Source: an uncultured Roseburia sp.
GTDB lineage: Bacteria; Bacillota; Clostridia; Lachnospirales; Lachnospiraceae
NCBI GenBank assembly: GCA_900550935.1
Contig: URUD01000050.1
Coordinates: 1-18,070 of the forward strand
Direction of reading: 5' to 3'
Length of the DNA stretch: 18,070 nucleotides
Part shown: positions 6,790-13,975 of the stretch, one piece after another
Layout: each line of letters opens with the position of its first letter
Position numbering within the stretch: the first letter of the stretch is position 1
Notes under the pieces: model-generated
What the model was told of the DNA's origin: nothing
Databases searched by the model: none
The model's input: the letters and a program-made list of their open reading frames with translations, nothing else
Program-made: the position numbers and the translations under genes

Positions 6790-7467
6790 TTACATATGTG
6801 CAATCTCATTCAATCGCAGCACTGCTTTTTCTGCCTTTACAAGGCTTGTCTCTCCACCACAGCACAACTCTATAATACCTTTTTCATAGCCTTCCAGTCT
6901 GTCCCAGTTCTCCTGCGGCAATTCGCCCCCATACTCTTTTAATGTATAATTGACCAGACGTTTCATATAGTGATTCATGCTAATCTTTGCATTGTCCTGA
7001 TTTTCGATCTTCTGCTGGATCGCCAGTATTCCGTTTTTGTATTCCTTCATTTTTTCCTTGCGTTCTACGTTTTCCTCGCTGTTTTTTACCTTTACAGCAT
7101 AGTACTCAAACGCTTCTTCCAGTGCCTCAAAAAATTCTGCCCTGAAATTGACCGGGCGAAGGAACACACGGAATACATCTCTCTTATTGATGAAAAAGTG
7201 TAGCTGCGCCGCACTGATCGTCGTTGTATAAATGATACAGACGGTATTCGGATGGGCACGGTTGATGTAGCTGATAAGCTGCTCTCCATTGTAGCCGTCC
7301 ATCGTTAGTCCGGTTACCACAATCTGATATTCATTTTTCTTTAAAAGTGCCGCTGCATCGAGTCCATTGTCTGCCGTTTCGATCTCGATATTCTTATCTT
7401 TCATGGCATCCAAAAACTCCTGGATAATATCCTTATACTTGCTAATGAATAATAATCTCTTTTCCAT
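6790..7467 (-). CDS. Receiver-like protein lacking the phospho-acceptor aspartate
   Basis: The first 120 of 225 residues fold, by pattern, as a response-regulator receiver: strand RLLFISKY, helix, strand YQIVVTGLTMDGYNG (47-61), CIIYTTT (77-83) and VFLRPV (101-106). The phosphorylation aspartate is glycine (G53; codon GGA). The N-terminal acidic pair is replaced by S9-K10, and the conserved lysine before proline is arginine (R104). It therefore cannot be phosphorylated canonically. The remaining 100 residues are helical and charged, with no DNA-binding or enzymatic domain I recognise. It lies 34 bases downstream of the broken surface-protein gene on the same strand and may share its transcript. 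No histidine kinase is visible nearby. Confidence 0.8.
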   Translation of the reverse strand: MEKRLLFISKYKDIIQEFLDAMKDKNIEIETADNGLDAAALLKKNEYQIVVTGLTMDGYNGEQLISYINRAHPNTVCIIYTTTISAAQLHFFINKRDVFRVFLRPVNFRAEFFEALEEAFEYYAVKVKNSEENVERKEKMKEYKNGILAIQQKIENQDNAKISMNHYMKRLVNYTLKEYGGELPQENWDRLEGYEKGIIELCCGGETSLVKAEKAVLRLNEIAHM

Positions 7468-7501
7468 CTTCCGTCCCCCATTTCCGTTTACTTTTCTTGC
7501 T

Positions 7502-8263
7502 TTAGCGTTTTACCTTTATCGTCCTTACCTTGTTCCAGTCTCCGTAATAGTATTTCTTACCAACCTTCAGATAGCTGCGTGTACGTATATAATATTTTCC
7601 TTTTTTCACACTAAAATATTTTCCCGAATAACTGGACGCCGACATTTTCTTTGTCTTTGTTGCTGACTTTGAAAAATTCTTTTTCGTTGAATACTGTATC
7701 TGATATCCACTTACTCCAGACTGTGTCTGCCATGATACATATAATTTCTTTGTGCCGTAACTATATGCGTATGGTCTTGCCATCTTCTTTGGTGTTACAA
7801 GAAGGGAAAATGTCTTTGTGACATTACTTCCATCCTTTGCCGAAGCTATAATATTAACCCGACCAGCTCTGTAGGTTGTGACCTTTCCATTCTGGTCTAC
7901 TGATGCAATTCCGGTGTCTCCACTGCTCCACTCAATCGTAGGGTCGGTAATATTAGAAGGACTTAACGTTGCACTTAACTGTACGGTTTTTCCGGCTACT
8001 ACTTTACTCTTGCCGGAGATCTTAATACTCTTTGTAACAATTTTCTCTTCGCTTAACAGCGTATATCGTCCCGTGTTGTTTCCGTATGGCAATACTTTGA
8101 TATAGTAAGTACCTGCATCCAGCATCTGCTCAAACACATGCACGATCGGTCTTTCCTCTGCCGCTGTATAAATTTCCTGATTATAAATCCTTACATATTC
8201 ACTGTTCCAGTGCCAGTTCATATGATCTTGTGATCGGGCTGGTGGCACTTGAAGTATAAACAT
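7502..8263 (-). pseudogene. Surface protein, C-terminal fragment with Big_2 and Fn3-like repeats
   Basis: This frame holds the 3' part of a secreted protein gene that begins at 8555. Homology starts near WHWNSEYVRIYNQ, which is the second half of a PPC-like beta-sandwich repeat ending AGTYYIKVLPYGNNTGRYTL. A Big_2 immunoglobulin-like domain follows (KSIKISGKSKVVAGKTVQLS to TFSLLVTP). The C-terminal repeat (KLYVSWQTQSGVSGYQIQYS ... YYIRTRSYLKVGKKYYYGDW) is of the Fn3-like kind common at the ends of Lachnospiraceae surface proteins. The frame has no signal peptide and no convincing start or ribosome binding site, so on its own it would not be exported. It was separated from its N-terminal part by an out-of-frame event near 8195-8205. 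Confidence 0.75.
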
Positions 8264-8555
8264 TCTGTCTGGTGTACTGTTTGGTCATATCCGCATTCTT
8301 AATTTCAATATAAGAATCGGCAATATCAAATGCCTGATATCCAACCGTCAGCCATCCATCGCTCGGCATGTGGATCGTATAGAAATCAGTCTCGTCTTCT
8401 GTATCGATCGAACCGGACACCCAGACATTGTCGGTTGCAAGTGGAATGTAATGAATAGATGCTGCTTCTGCTCTTGTTGTCAGGAAAAATACCCATGACA
8501 TGCAGAGTATCATACATGCCAGTACTCTTCCCAGTGTTTTTTCTTGTCTTCTCAT
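8199..8555 (-). pseudogene. Surface protein, N-terminal secreted fragment with PPC-like repeat
   Basis: The 118-residue frame starts with a classical signal peptide: basic MRRQEK, a hydrophobic core (VLACMILCMSWVFFL), and a likely cleavage after TTRAEA. A PPC-like domain follows (VSGSIDTEDETDFYTIHMPS, then LTVGYQAFDIADSYIEIKN) and stops at ELALEQ, just where family members continue with GTYYIKV. The missing continuation appears in the next frame after a second repeat half, so the gene is broken. A good promoter lies upstream, so a short secreted peptide may still be made. No strong Shine-Dalgarno precedes the ATG. Confidence 0.75.
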
Positions 8556-8587
8556 AACTGTAATCTTCTTTTTTCTATGATGCTTTT

Positions 8588-8617
8588 ATTATATCACTTC
8601 TTTCCTGTGACTGTCTA
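8588..8617 (-). promoter_or_regulatory. Promoter of the broken surface-protein gene
   Basis: On the minus strand TAGACA (8612-8617) and TATAAT (8588-8593) are separated by 18 bases and lie 33-62 bases before the start codon at 8555. Eleven of twelve bases match consensus. Confidence 0.7.
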
Positions 8618-8661
8618 TCTTTCTCTTTTGGTCCTTTTATCTGACAATATGGTTTTTCACA

Positions 8662-8695
8662 GCAAAAGACCCAGGCTCCCGCCTGGGTCTTTTGC
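8662..8695. terminator. Terminator-type hairpin after amt
   Basis: A perfect 15-base-pair stem (GCAAAAGACCCAGGC 8662-8676 with 8681-8695) closes a TCCC tetraloop. T-rich bases lie within the stem rather than after it. It separates amt (ending 8760) from the surface-protein promoter. Confidence 0.7.
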
Positions 8696-8720
8696 CGTTG
8701 ATGTATATACTAACTAAGGG

Positions 8721-8743
8721 GATTAGATTTCACCAATCTAATC
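8721..8743. repeat. Perfect 9-bp hairpin just past the amt stop codon
   Basis: GATTAGATT (8721-8729) and AATCTAATC (8735-8743) flank the loop TCACC. There is no T run. A partial third copy (TTAGATCA, 8747-8754) follows. It may protect the 3' end of the amt mRNA or be a protein-binding dyad; the function is unknown. Confidence 0.4.
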
Positions 8744-8759
8744 AAGTTAGATCAGTGAA

Positions 8760-10505
8760 CTACTCCACATCCTGCAGAGCTGCTACTCCCTGCTCTCCGG
8801 TACGCACTTTCACAACCTGTGCCACATCGTATACGAAGATCTTGCCATCGCCGATGTGTCCGGTATAGAGAGCCTTCTTGGCTGCCTCTACTACTTTTTC
8901 TACCGGGATCTTGCTTACTACAACTTCTACTTTTACTTTTGGTAACAGAGTTGCATCCACTTCAACACCTCTGTATTTTTCGCCGGCACCTTTCTGGATA
9001 CCACAACCCATAACCTGTGTTACAGTCATACCGGTTACGCCAAGTTCGTTCATTGCTTTCTTTAAGTGGTCGTACTTGGTCAGTCTTGAAATAATAACCA
9101 CCTTGTAAATACCGGTAGAAGGAACCGGCATTGCCTCTACTTTGACTGCTGCATCCTTTAATACATCCGATGCACTTGCATAATCAGACTCGCCAAGGTC
9201 TGTGTTTTCATTGATATCCATAGTCATGGTGTTGGAAACATCCATTAAACTAAATCCTGCATATGCAGATGGTAAACCATGCTCGGTTGCATCCAGACCA
9301 ACGATCTCTTCTTCTTCTGTTACACGAAGACCCACGGTTGCTCTAATTACAACAAATGTGATAGTAATACAGATGGCTGCCCATGCTGCAACGGTAATGA
9401 AACCTAATAACTGAAGTCCTAACTGATGGAAACCACCGCCGTAGAAAAGCCCAACAACAGAGTCATTTCCAGGAGCTGATGTGGTTGCAAATAAACCAAC
9501 AGCGATCGTTCCCCAGATACCATTCATCATATGTACGGCTACTGCACCTACCGGGTCATCTACATGTAATTTGTAATCTAAAAGCCATACGCCAAATACT
9601 ACTAATAAACCTGCTACTGCACCAATGATCAGCGCGCCAAAGCAATCTGTTACATCGCATGGAGCTGTAATCGCCACCAGTCCTGCTAAAGAAGCATTCA
9701 AACACATGGAAACATCCGGTTTTCCATATTTTAACCAGGTAAATATCATACAAACGACCGTTGCGGTTGCAGGTGCTACCGTTGTTGTTAAAAATACAGA
9801 ACCTAACTGCTCAATACTGGTACATGCAGCACCATTAAATCCATACCAGCCAAACCATAAGATGAAACATCCCAGACATCCCAGCGGAAGGTTGTGTCCC
9901 GGGAATGCGTTTACTTTTACAATTTTTCCTGCTTTGTCTTTTGTGAACTTACCAATACGAGATCCAAGGAATGCTGCACCAATGAGTGCGGAGATACCAC
10001 CTACCATATGGATTGCACAAGAACCGGCGAAATCATGGAAGCCAAGCTGTGCCAGCCAGCCACCGCCCCAGATCCAGTGTGCCTCGATCGGATAGATCAG
10101 TGCAGAGATCACTCCGGAATAAATACAATACGATAAGAATTTTGTACGTTCTGCCATAGCACCGGATACGATGGTTGCTGTGGTTGCACAGAATACTAAG
10201 TTAAATACAAAATTCGAGAAATCAAAATCTGCATATGCTGTAAAAATATCAAATCCGGGTTTTCCTATAAACCCAGCCAGATCCTCGCCCAGCAAAAGCG
10301 AGAAACCGATCAGAATAAATACAATGGTTCCGATACAGAAGTCCATCAGGTTCTTCATTAAAATGTTACCTGTATTTTTTGCTCTGGTGAAACCCGCTTC
10401 CACCATGGCAAATCCTGCCTGCATCCAGAACACCAACGCTGCGCCCATTAGGAACCAGACGCCAAAGATGTTATCACTGATAAACTGCATAATCTCTTCA
10501 TTCAT
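8760..10505 (-). CDS. amt: Ammonium transporter fused to a C-terminal PII (GlnK-like) domain
   Basis: The 581-residue product joins an Amt channel (about 1-400) to a PII regulator (about 467-574). The Amt part shows the signature DFAGSCAIHMVGG (158-170) with pore histidine H166, its twin H325 in AVHMMNGIWG, and about eleven hydrophobic helices. A 65-residue linker leads to the PII part: YKVVIISRLTKYDHLKKAMN, a T-loop keeping the modifiable tyrosine (Y511 in EKYRGVEV), the B-loop TGHIGDGKIFV and VRTGEQG. PII normally plugs Amt when nitrogen is plentiful; here the plug is tethered. The start ATG 10503-10505 is preferred over the frame's open extension to 10592 because GGAGGA lies about 7 bases upstream and the extension runs through a structured leader. 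It follows glnN by 125 bases. Confidence 0.95.
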   Translation of the reverse strand: MNEEIMQFISDNIFGVWFLMGAALVFWMQAGFAMVEAGFTRAKNTGNILMKNLMDFCIGTIVFILIGFSLLLGEDLAGFIGKPGFDIFTAYADFDFSNFVFNLVFCATTATIVSGAMAERTKFLSYCIYSGVISALIYPIEAHWIWGGGWLAQLGFHDFAGSCAIHMVGGISALIGAAFLGSRIGKFTKDKAGKIVKVNAFPGHNLPLGCLGCFILWFGWYGFNGAACTSIEQLGSVFLTTTVAPATATVVCMIFTWLKYGKPDVSMCLNASLAGLVAITAPCDVTDCFGALIIGAVAGLLVVFGVWLLDYKLHVDDPVGAVAVHMMNGIWGTIAVGLFATTSAPGNDSVVGLFYGGGFHQLGLQLLGFITVAAWAAICITITFVVIRATVGLRVTEEEEIVGLDATEHGLPSAYAGFSLMDVSNTMTMDINENTDLGESDYASASDVLKDAAVKVEAMPVPSTGIYKVVIISRLTKYDHLKKAMNELGVTGMTVTQVMGCGIQKGAGEKYRGVEVDATLLPKVKVEVVVSKIPVEKVVEAAKKALYTGHIGDGKIFVYDVAQVVKVRTGEQGVAALQDVE

Positions 10506-10534
10506 AATCTTATCCTCCTCAATTAGCTTCTTAT

Positions 10535-10600
10535 AAAATAAAAAGCGATACTTTTCCCTTGTTCCACAGCTTTGTGGTTCTGGAAAAAGCATCGCTTTTT
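10535..10600 (-). promoter_or_regulatory. Terminator/attenuator hairpin in the glnN-amt intergenic leader
   Basis: On the minus strand AAAAAGCGATGCTTTTTCC (plus 10582-10600) pairs with GGAAAAGTATCGCTTTTT (plus 10540-10557), with one G-U pair and one bulged base, then runs into TTTTTATTTT. A small hairpin inside the loop (plus 10564-10577) has the apical hexanucleotide AAAGCT. The 5' arm can instead fold on itself (GAAAAAGC-GAT-GCTTTTTC), which would prevent the terminator. The structure either ends glnN transcription or attenuates amt. The A·C mismatch on the plus strand shows it is built for the minus strand. Confidence 0.65.
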
Positions 10601-10630
10601 CATAACATATATCGATAGATTTTTTCTAAA

Positions 10631-12751
10631 TTATACCTCAAAGATCAGATCACCGTAAGATGGCATTGGCCACATAGATTTGTCTACTAACATCTCTAAT
10701 TTGTCGATCGGTGTCCGAAGATCATCCATTGCTGCTTTTACTTCATCTCGGTAGTAAACAGCCTGCTCTCTTCCCTCTTCCATAGAAGCTGCTTTCTCGG
10801 TTACTTCCTGTAACTTCACAAGTGCTTTCTTGGAAGCGGCAAGTAATGTAGATACTTCGGTTAAGATCTCGGTCTGTGCGCTGACATCTGCGGTACATGC
10901 ACTCTTAACAGCGGTAATAGACTCAGCAAGAACTGTAGTGTATTTGATTACAGCCGGGATGATCTGTTTCGTTGCAATATCGATCATCGCTTTTGCTTCA
11001 ATGTTGATTTCCTTTGCATAGGTCTCATACTCGATCTCAACACGAGAGTCTAACTCTGCCTTGGTAAATACTTTGAATTTTTCAAACAGGGCAACTGCTT
11101 TCTCTGTGTTCAGTGCCGGAATAGCATCTACCATGGATTTGATGTTTGGTAATCCACGTTTTTCAGCTTCTGCTACCCATTCGTCAGAATAACCATTTCC
11201 GTTGAATACGATTCTCTGATGCTCGGTTGCATATTGCTTGATCAGATCATGTACTGCCAGATCAAAATCATCTGCTTTTTCAAGTACATCACATGCCTCT
11301 GCAAATGCCTCTGCAACGATCGTATTTAATACAACGTTTGGCTGTGCAACGGAATCCTGGGAACCAACCATACGGAACTCAAATTTGTTTCCGGTAAATG
11401 CAAATGGTGAAGTTCTGTTACGGTCTGTTGCATCTTTCATAAAGTCTGGTAAAGTCTTAACACCAGTCTCTAATTTCTGACCGGAAAGGCTGTGCGTTGC
11501 AGCACCGGTATCGATCAACTGTGTCAGGACATCCTGCAACTGCTCTCCAAGATAGATGGAAACAATTGCTGGCGGTGCCTCATTTGCTCCTAATCTGTGG
11601 TCGTTACCAACATCTGCTGCAGACTCTCTTAACAGATCTGCATGTTTGTCAACTGCTTTTAAGATACAGGTCAGTACCAATAAGAACTGAATGTTATCAT
11701 GTGGTGTTTTACCCGGCTCTAATAAGTTGATGCCATCATCTGTGGTAATAGACCAGTTGTTGTGTTTACCGGAACCATTGACACCTGCAAATGGTTTCTC
11801 ATGGAGCAGACACTGCAAACCATGACGTCCTGCCACTTTCTTTAATGTCTCCATGACTAACTGGTTGTGATCTACTGCGATATTTGCCTCTGCATAGATC
11901 GGTGCTAACTCGTGCTGTGCAGGTGCAACCTCGTTGTGCTGTGTTTTTGCAGTAACACCTAATTTCCAGAGTTCCTCGTTGACATCTTTCATAAATGCTG
12001 CGATTCTCTCACGGATTGCTCCAAAGTAATGATCATCCATTTCCTGACCTTTTGGAGGCATTGCACCAAATAAGGTACGTCCGGTAAAGATCAGGTCTTT
12101 TCTCTGTAAGTATTTCTGTCTGTCTACGATGAAGTATTCCTGCTCCGGTCCAACGGAAGGTGTTACTTTCTTGGAAGTTGTGTTTCCGAATAATCTTAAT
12201 AAACGAAGGGACTGCTCATTAATCGCTTCCATCGAACGAAGAAGCGGTGTTTTCTGGTCGAGTGCCTCTCCTGTGTAAGAACAGAAAGCAGTTGGAATAC
12301 AAAGTGTTGCACCTGCAGCATCCTGTCTTACAAAAGCAGGTGATGTACAATCCCAGGCTGTATATCCTCTTGCTTCAAAGGTTGCTCTTAAACCACCAGA
12401 TGGAAATGAGGAAGCATCCGGCTCACCTTTGATCAGCTCTTTACCGGAAAAGCTCATCAGAACTTTGCCATTTGACATTGGAGCTGTGATAAAGGAGTCA
12501 TGTTTTTCTGCGGTTACACCGGTTAACGGCTGGAACCAGTGGGTATAATGTGTTGCACCTTTTTCAATAGCCCATTCTTTCATCTCATGTGCAACTACAT
12601 CTGCTGTTTCGAGGTCAAGTTCCTTGCCCTCTTGAATGACTTCTTTGAGTTTTTTGTAAACTTTCTTCGGGAGACGTTCCTGCATAACTGCATCATTGAA
12701 TACATTCTCACCAAAAATTTCTGCTACATTTAAGTATCCTGTTTCACTCAT
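10631..12751 (-). CDS. glnN: Glutamine synthetase type III (GSIII)
   Basis: The 706-residue length and sequence fit GSIII rather than the 450-residue GSI. It makes glutamine from glutamate, ammonia and ATP in the cytoplasm and forms a dodecamer. Landmarks are GPEQEYF (201-207, metal-binding glutamates), QHNEVAPAQHELAPIY (271-286), the GSIII block KPFAGVNGSGKHNNWSI (319-335) and DHRLGANEAPPAI (384-396). No residue of these blocks is missing. The ATG at 12749-12751 has AAAGGAT about 7 bases upstream. It is followed by amt-PII and preceded by a leader with a minus-specific terminator hairpin (12834-12868), which suggests nitrogen-dependent control by attenuation; that control is an inference. 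Confidence 0.96.
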   Translation of the reverse strand: MSETGYLNVAEIFGENVFNDAVMQERLPKKVYKKLKEVIQEGKELDLETADVVAHEMKEWAIEKGATHYTHWFQPLTGVTAEKHDSFITAPMSNGKVLMSFSGKELIKGEPDASSFPSGGLRATFEARGYTAWDCTSPAFVRQDAAGATLCIPTAFCSYTGEALDQKTPLLRSMEAINEQSLRLLRLFGNTTSKKVTPSVGPEQEYFIVDRQKYLQRKDLIFTGRTLFGAMPPKGQEMDDHYFGAIRERIAAFMKDVNEELWKLGVTAKTQHNEVAPAQHELAPIYAEANIAVDHNQLVMETLKKVAGRHGLQCLLHEKPFAGVNGSGKHNNWSITTDDGINLLEPGKTPHDNIQFLLVLTCILKAVDKHADLLRESAADVGNDHRLGANEAPPAIVSIYLGEQLQDVLTQLIDTGAATHSLSGQKLETGVKTLPDFMKDATDRNRTSPFAFTGNKFEFRMVGSQDSVAQPNVVLNTIVAEAFAEACDVLEKADDFDLAVHDLIKQYATEHQRIVFNGNGYSDEWVAEAEKRGLPNIKSMVDAIPALNTEKAVALFEKFKVFTKAELDSRVEIEYETYAKEINIEAKAMIDIATKQIIPAVIKYTTVLAESITAVKSACTADVSAQTEILTEVSTLLAASKKALVKLQEVTEKAASMEEGREQAVYYRDEVKAAMDDLRTPIDKLEMLVDKSMWPMPSYGDLIFEV

Positions 12752-12812
12752 TTTCTACATCCTTTCTTTTTCACAATCCTAAATCCCCTAGCGATTTGAT
12801 TTGCTTATTTTT

Positions 12813-12826
12813 ATGTGAATTGACAT
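12813..12826. promoter_or_regulatory. 14-base dyad in the glnN leader
   Basis: ATGTGAATTGACAT is a palindrome apart from one symmetric G/G position. It lies between the leader terminator and the glnN start. It could be an operator or simply leader sequence; it does not fit the GlnR/TnrA box spacing. Confidence 0.3.
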
Positions 12827-12833
12827 TCTTACT

Positions 12834-12868
12834 AAAAAAGGGCATTCCAAGCTTCTTGGAACACCCTT
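12834..12868 (-). terminator. Leader terminator/attenuator upstream of glnN
   Basis: A 14-base-pair stem (12838-12851 with 12855-12868) with a 3-base loop is followed on the minus strand by a run of six U's. Two positions that are A·C mismatches on the plus strand become G·U pairs in the minus-strand RNA, so it is made for transcription toward glnN. It lies about 83 bases before the glnN start and about 150 bases after fba, which has its own candidate terminator. It is therefore more likely a glnN attenuator than the fba terminator. Confidence 0.65.
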
Positions 12869-12891
12869 GTTCATCTTTTCACATCGTTTTG

Positions 12892-12928
12892 TTGCTTTTA
12901 CGATAATACTTTTTGTTTTAAAAAGCAA
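12892..12928 (-). promoter_or_regulatory. Candidate glnN promoter inside an inverted repeat
   Basis: TTGCTTTT (12892-12899) and AAAAGCAA (12921-12928) form a perfect 8-base inverted repeat around a minus-strand TATTAT (12903-12908). No good -35 is present at 16-18 bases, so the promoter might need an activator. The call is weak. Confidence 0.3.
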
Positions 12929-12960
12929 GTGAAAATTTTATATTTTTTTAATTTTGATAT

Positions 12961-13003
12961 TTTTAACAAGAAAAGAAAGAGAACTTTCTTTTTTTTGTTA
13001 AAA
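12961..13003 (-). terminator. Probable terminator after fba
   Basis: Outer arms TTTTAACAA (12961-12969) and TTGTTAAAA (12995-13003) enclose an inner 8-base-pair stem (12972-12979 with 12984-12991) and the loop AGAA. It lies 14 bases past the fba stop. The U-rich tract is within the 3' arm rather than after it, so its strength is uncertain. Confidence 0.45.
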
Positions 13004-13016
13004 TAGCTTAACCAGA

Positions 13017-13883
13017 TTAGTTAGCCTTTCCAACGGATCCGAACAGCTCCATCTTCTCTTTTACAGTTGCTTTGATTGCTTCTGCACCAGGAGCTAAGAG
13101 TTTACGAGGATCGAATCCTTTGCCCTCTAAATCTTTTCCTGCTTCGATGTATTTACGTGTAGCATCCGCAAAGGATAACTGGCACTCTGTATTTACATTG
13201 ATCTTTGCAACACCAAGAGAGATTGCTTTCTTGATCATATCCTCAGGAATACCTGTACCACCATGAAGTACTAATGGCATGTCCCCTGTTAATTTCTGGA
13301 TCGCATCGAGAGTCTCGAAGCTTAATCCCTGCCAGTTTGCCGGATATTTTCCATGGATGTTACCAATACCAGCAGCTAACATATCTACGCCAAGGTCAGC
13401 GATTCTCTTGCACTCTTCCGGATCAGCGCACTCACCCATACCTACAACACCGTCTTCTTCTCCACCGATAGAACCAACCTCTGCCTCGATGGACATTCCC
13501 ATTGCATGAGCAACAGATACTAACTCTTTTGTCTTCTCAACGTTCTCATCGATCGGGTAGTGAGAACCATCAAACATGATAGAAGTAAATCCGGCTTTGA
13601 TACATTTATAACATCCTTCATAAGTACCATGATCTAAGTGTAATGCAACTGGTACTGTGATGTTTAATTCGTCATGCATTGCTTTTACCATAGCAGCAAC
13701 GGTTCCGAAACCTGTCATGTACTTTCCGGCACCTTCAGAAACACCTAAGATAACCGGGGATTTTAACTCCTCCGCGGTAAGCAGAACAGATTTTGTCCAC
13801 TCAAGGTTGTTGATGTTGAACTGTCCCACTGCATAGTGACCAGCTTTTGCTTTGTCTAACATTTCTTTTGCAGATACTAACAT
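13017..13883 (-). CDS. fba: Class II fructose-bisphosphate aldolase
   Basis: This 288-residue zinc enzyme cleaves fructose 1,6-bisphosphate into dihydroxyacetone phosphate and glyceraldehyde 3-phosphate in glycolysis and works in reverse in gluconeogenesis. The class II signature is complete: LHLDHGTYEGCYKCIKAGFT (81-100) with catalytic D84 and zinc ligand H85, MFDGSHYP, EVGSIGGEEDG (135-145), further zinc ligands H178 (IGNIHGKYP) and H207 (VLHGGTGIP), and the phosphate-binding KINVNTE (228-233). GGAGGAAT precedes the ATG at 13881-13883. It has its own promoter region and sits between the whiA/HPr-like operon and glnN. The length is normal for the shorter Firmicutes type. Other class II aldolases such as GatY/KbaY are close relatives, but the Firmicutes FbaA pattern fits better. 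Confidence 0.95.
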   Translation of the reverse strand: MLVSAKEMLDKAKAGHYAVGQFNINNLEWTKSVLLTAEELKSPVILGVSEGAGKYMTGFGTVAAMVKAMHDELNITVPVALHLDHGTYEGCYKCIKAGFTSIMFDGSHYPIDENVEKTKELVSVAHAMGMSIEAEVGSIGGEEDGVVGMGECADPEECKRIADLGVDMLAAGIGNIHGKYPANWQGLSFETLDAIQKLTGDMPLVLHGGTGIPEDMIKKAISLGVAKINVNTECQLSFADATRKYIEAGKDLEGKGFDPRKLLAPGAEAIKATVKEKMELFGSVGKAN

Positions 13884-13925
13884 AATTCATTCCTCCATAA
13901 AATATATTTATTTTACCCTAGGGCT

Positions 13926-13931
13926 ATTATA
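13926..13931 (-). promoter_or_regulatory. -10 element of the fba promoter
   Basis: A perfect minus-strand TATAAT lies 43 bases before the fba start; the -35 position holds only TTTATT. The palindrome CCCTAGGG sits just downstream, next to the expected transcription start. Confidence 0.5.
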
Positions 13932-13975
13932 TATTACTTTATCCAAAAAATAAAGTTAAATTTATAACAATCTTT

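Noticed and set aside
9625..10095. 156-codon plus-strand frame opposite amt
   Set aside because: Shadow of the amt coding sequence; composition reflects the complement of hydrophobic codons.
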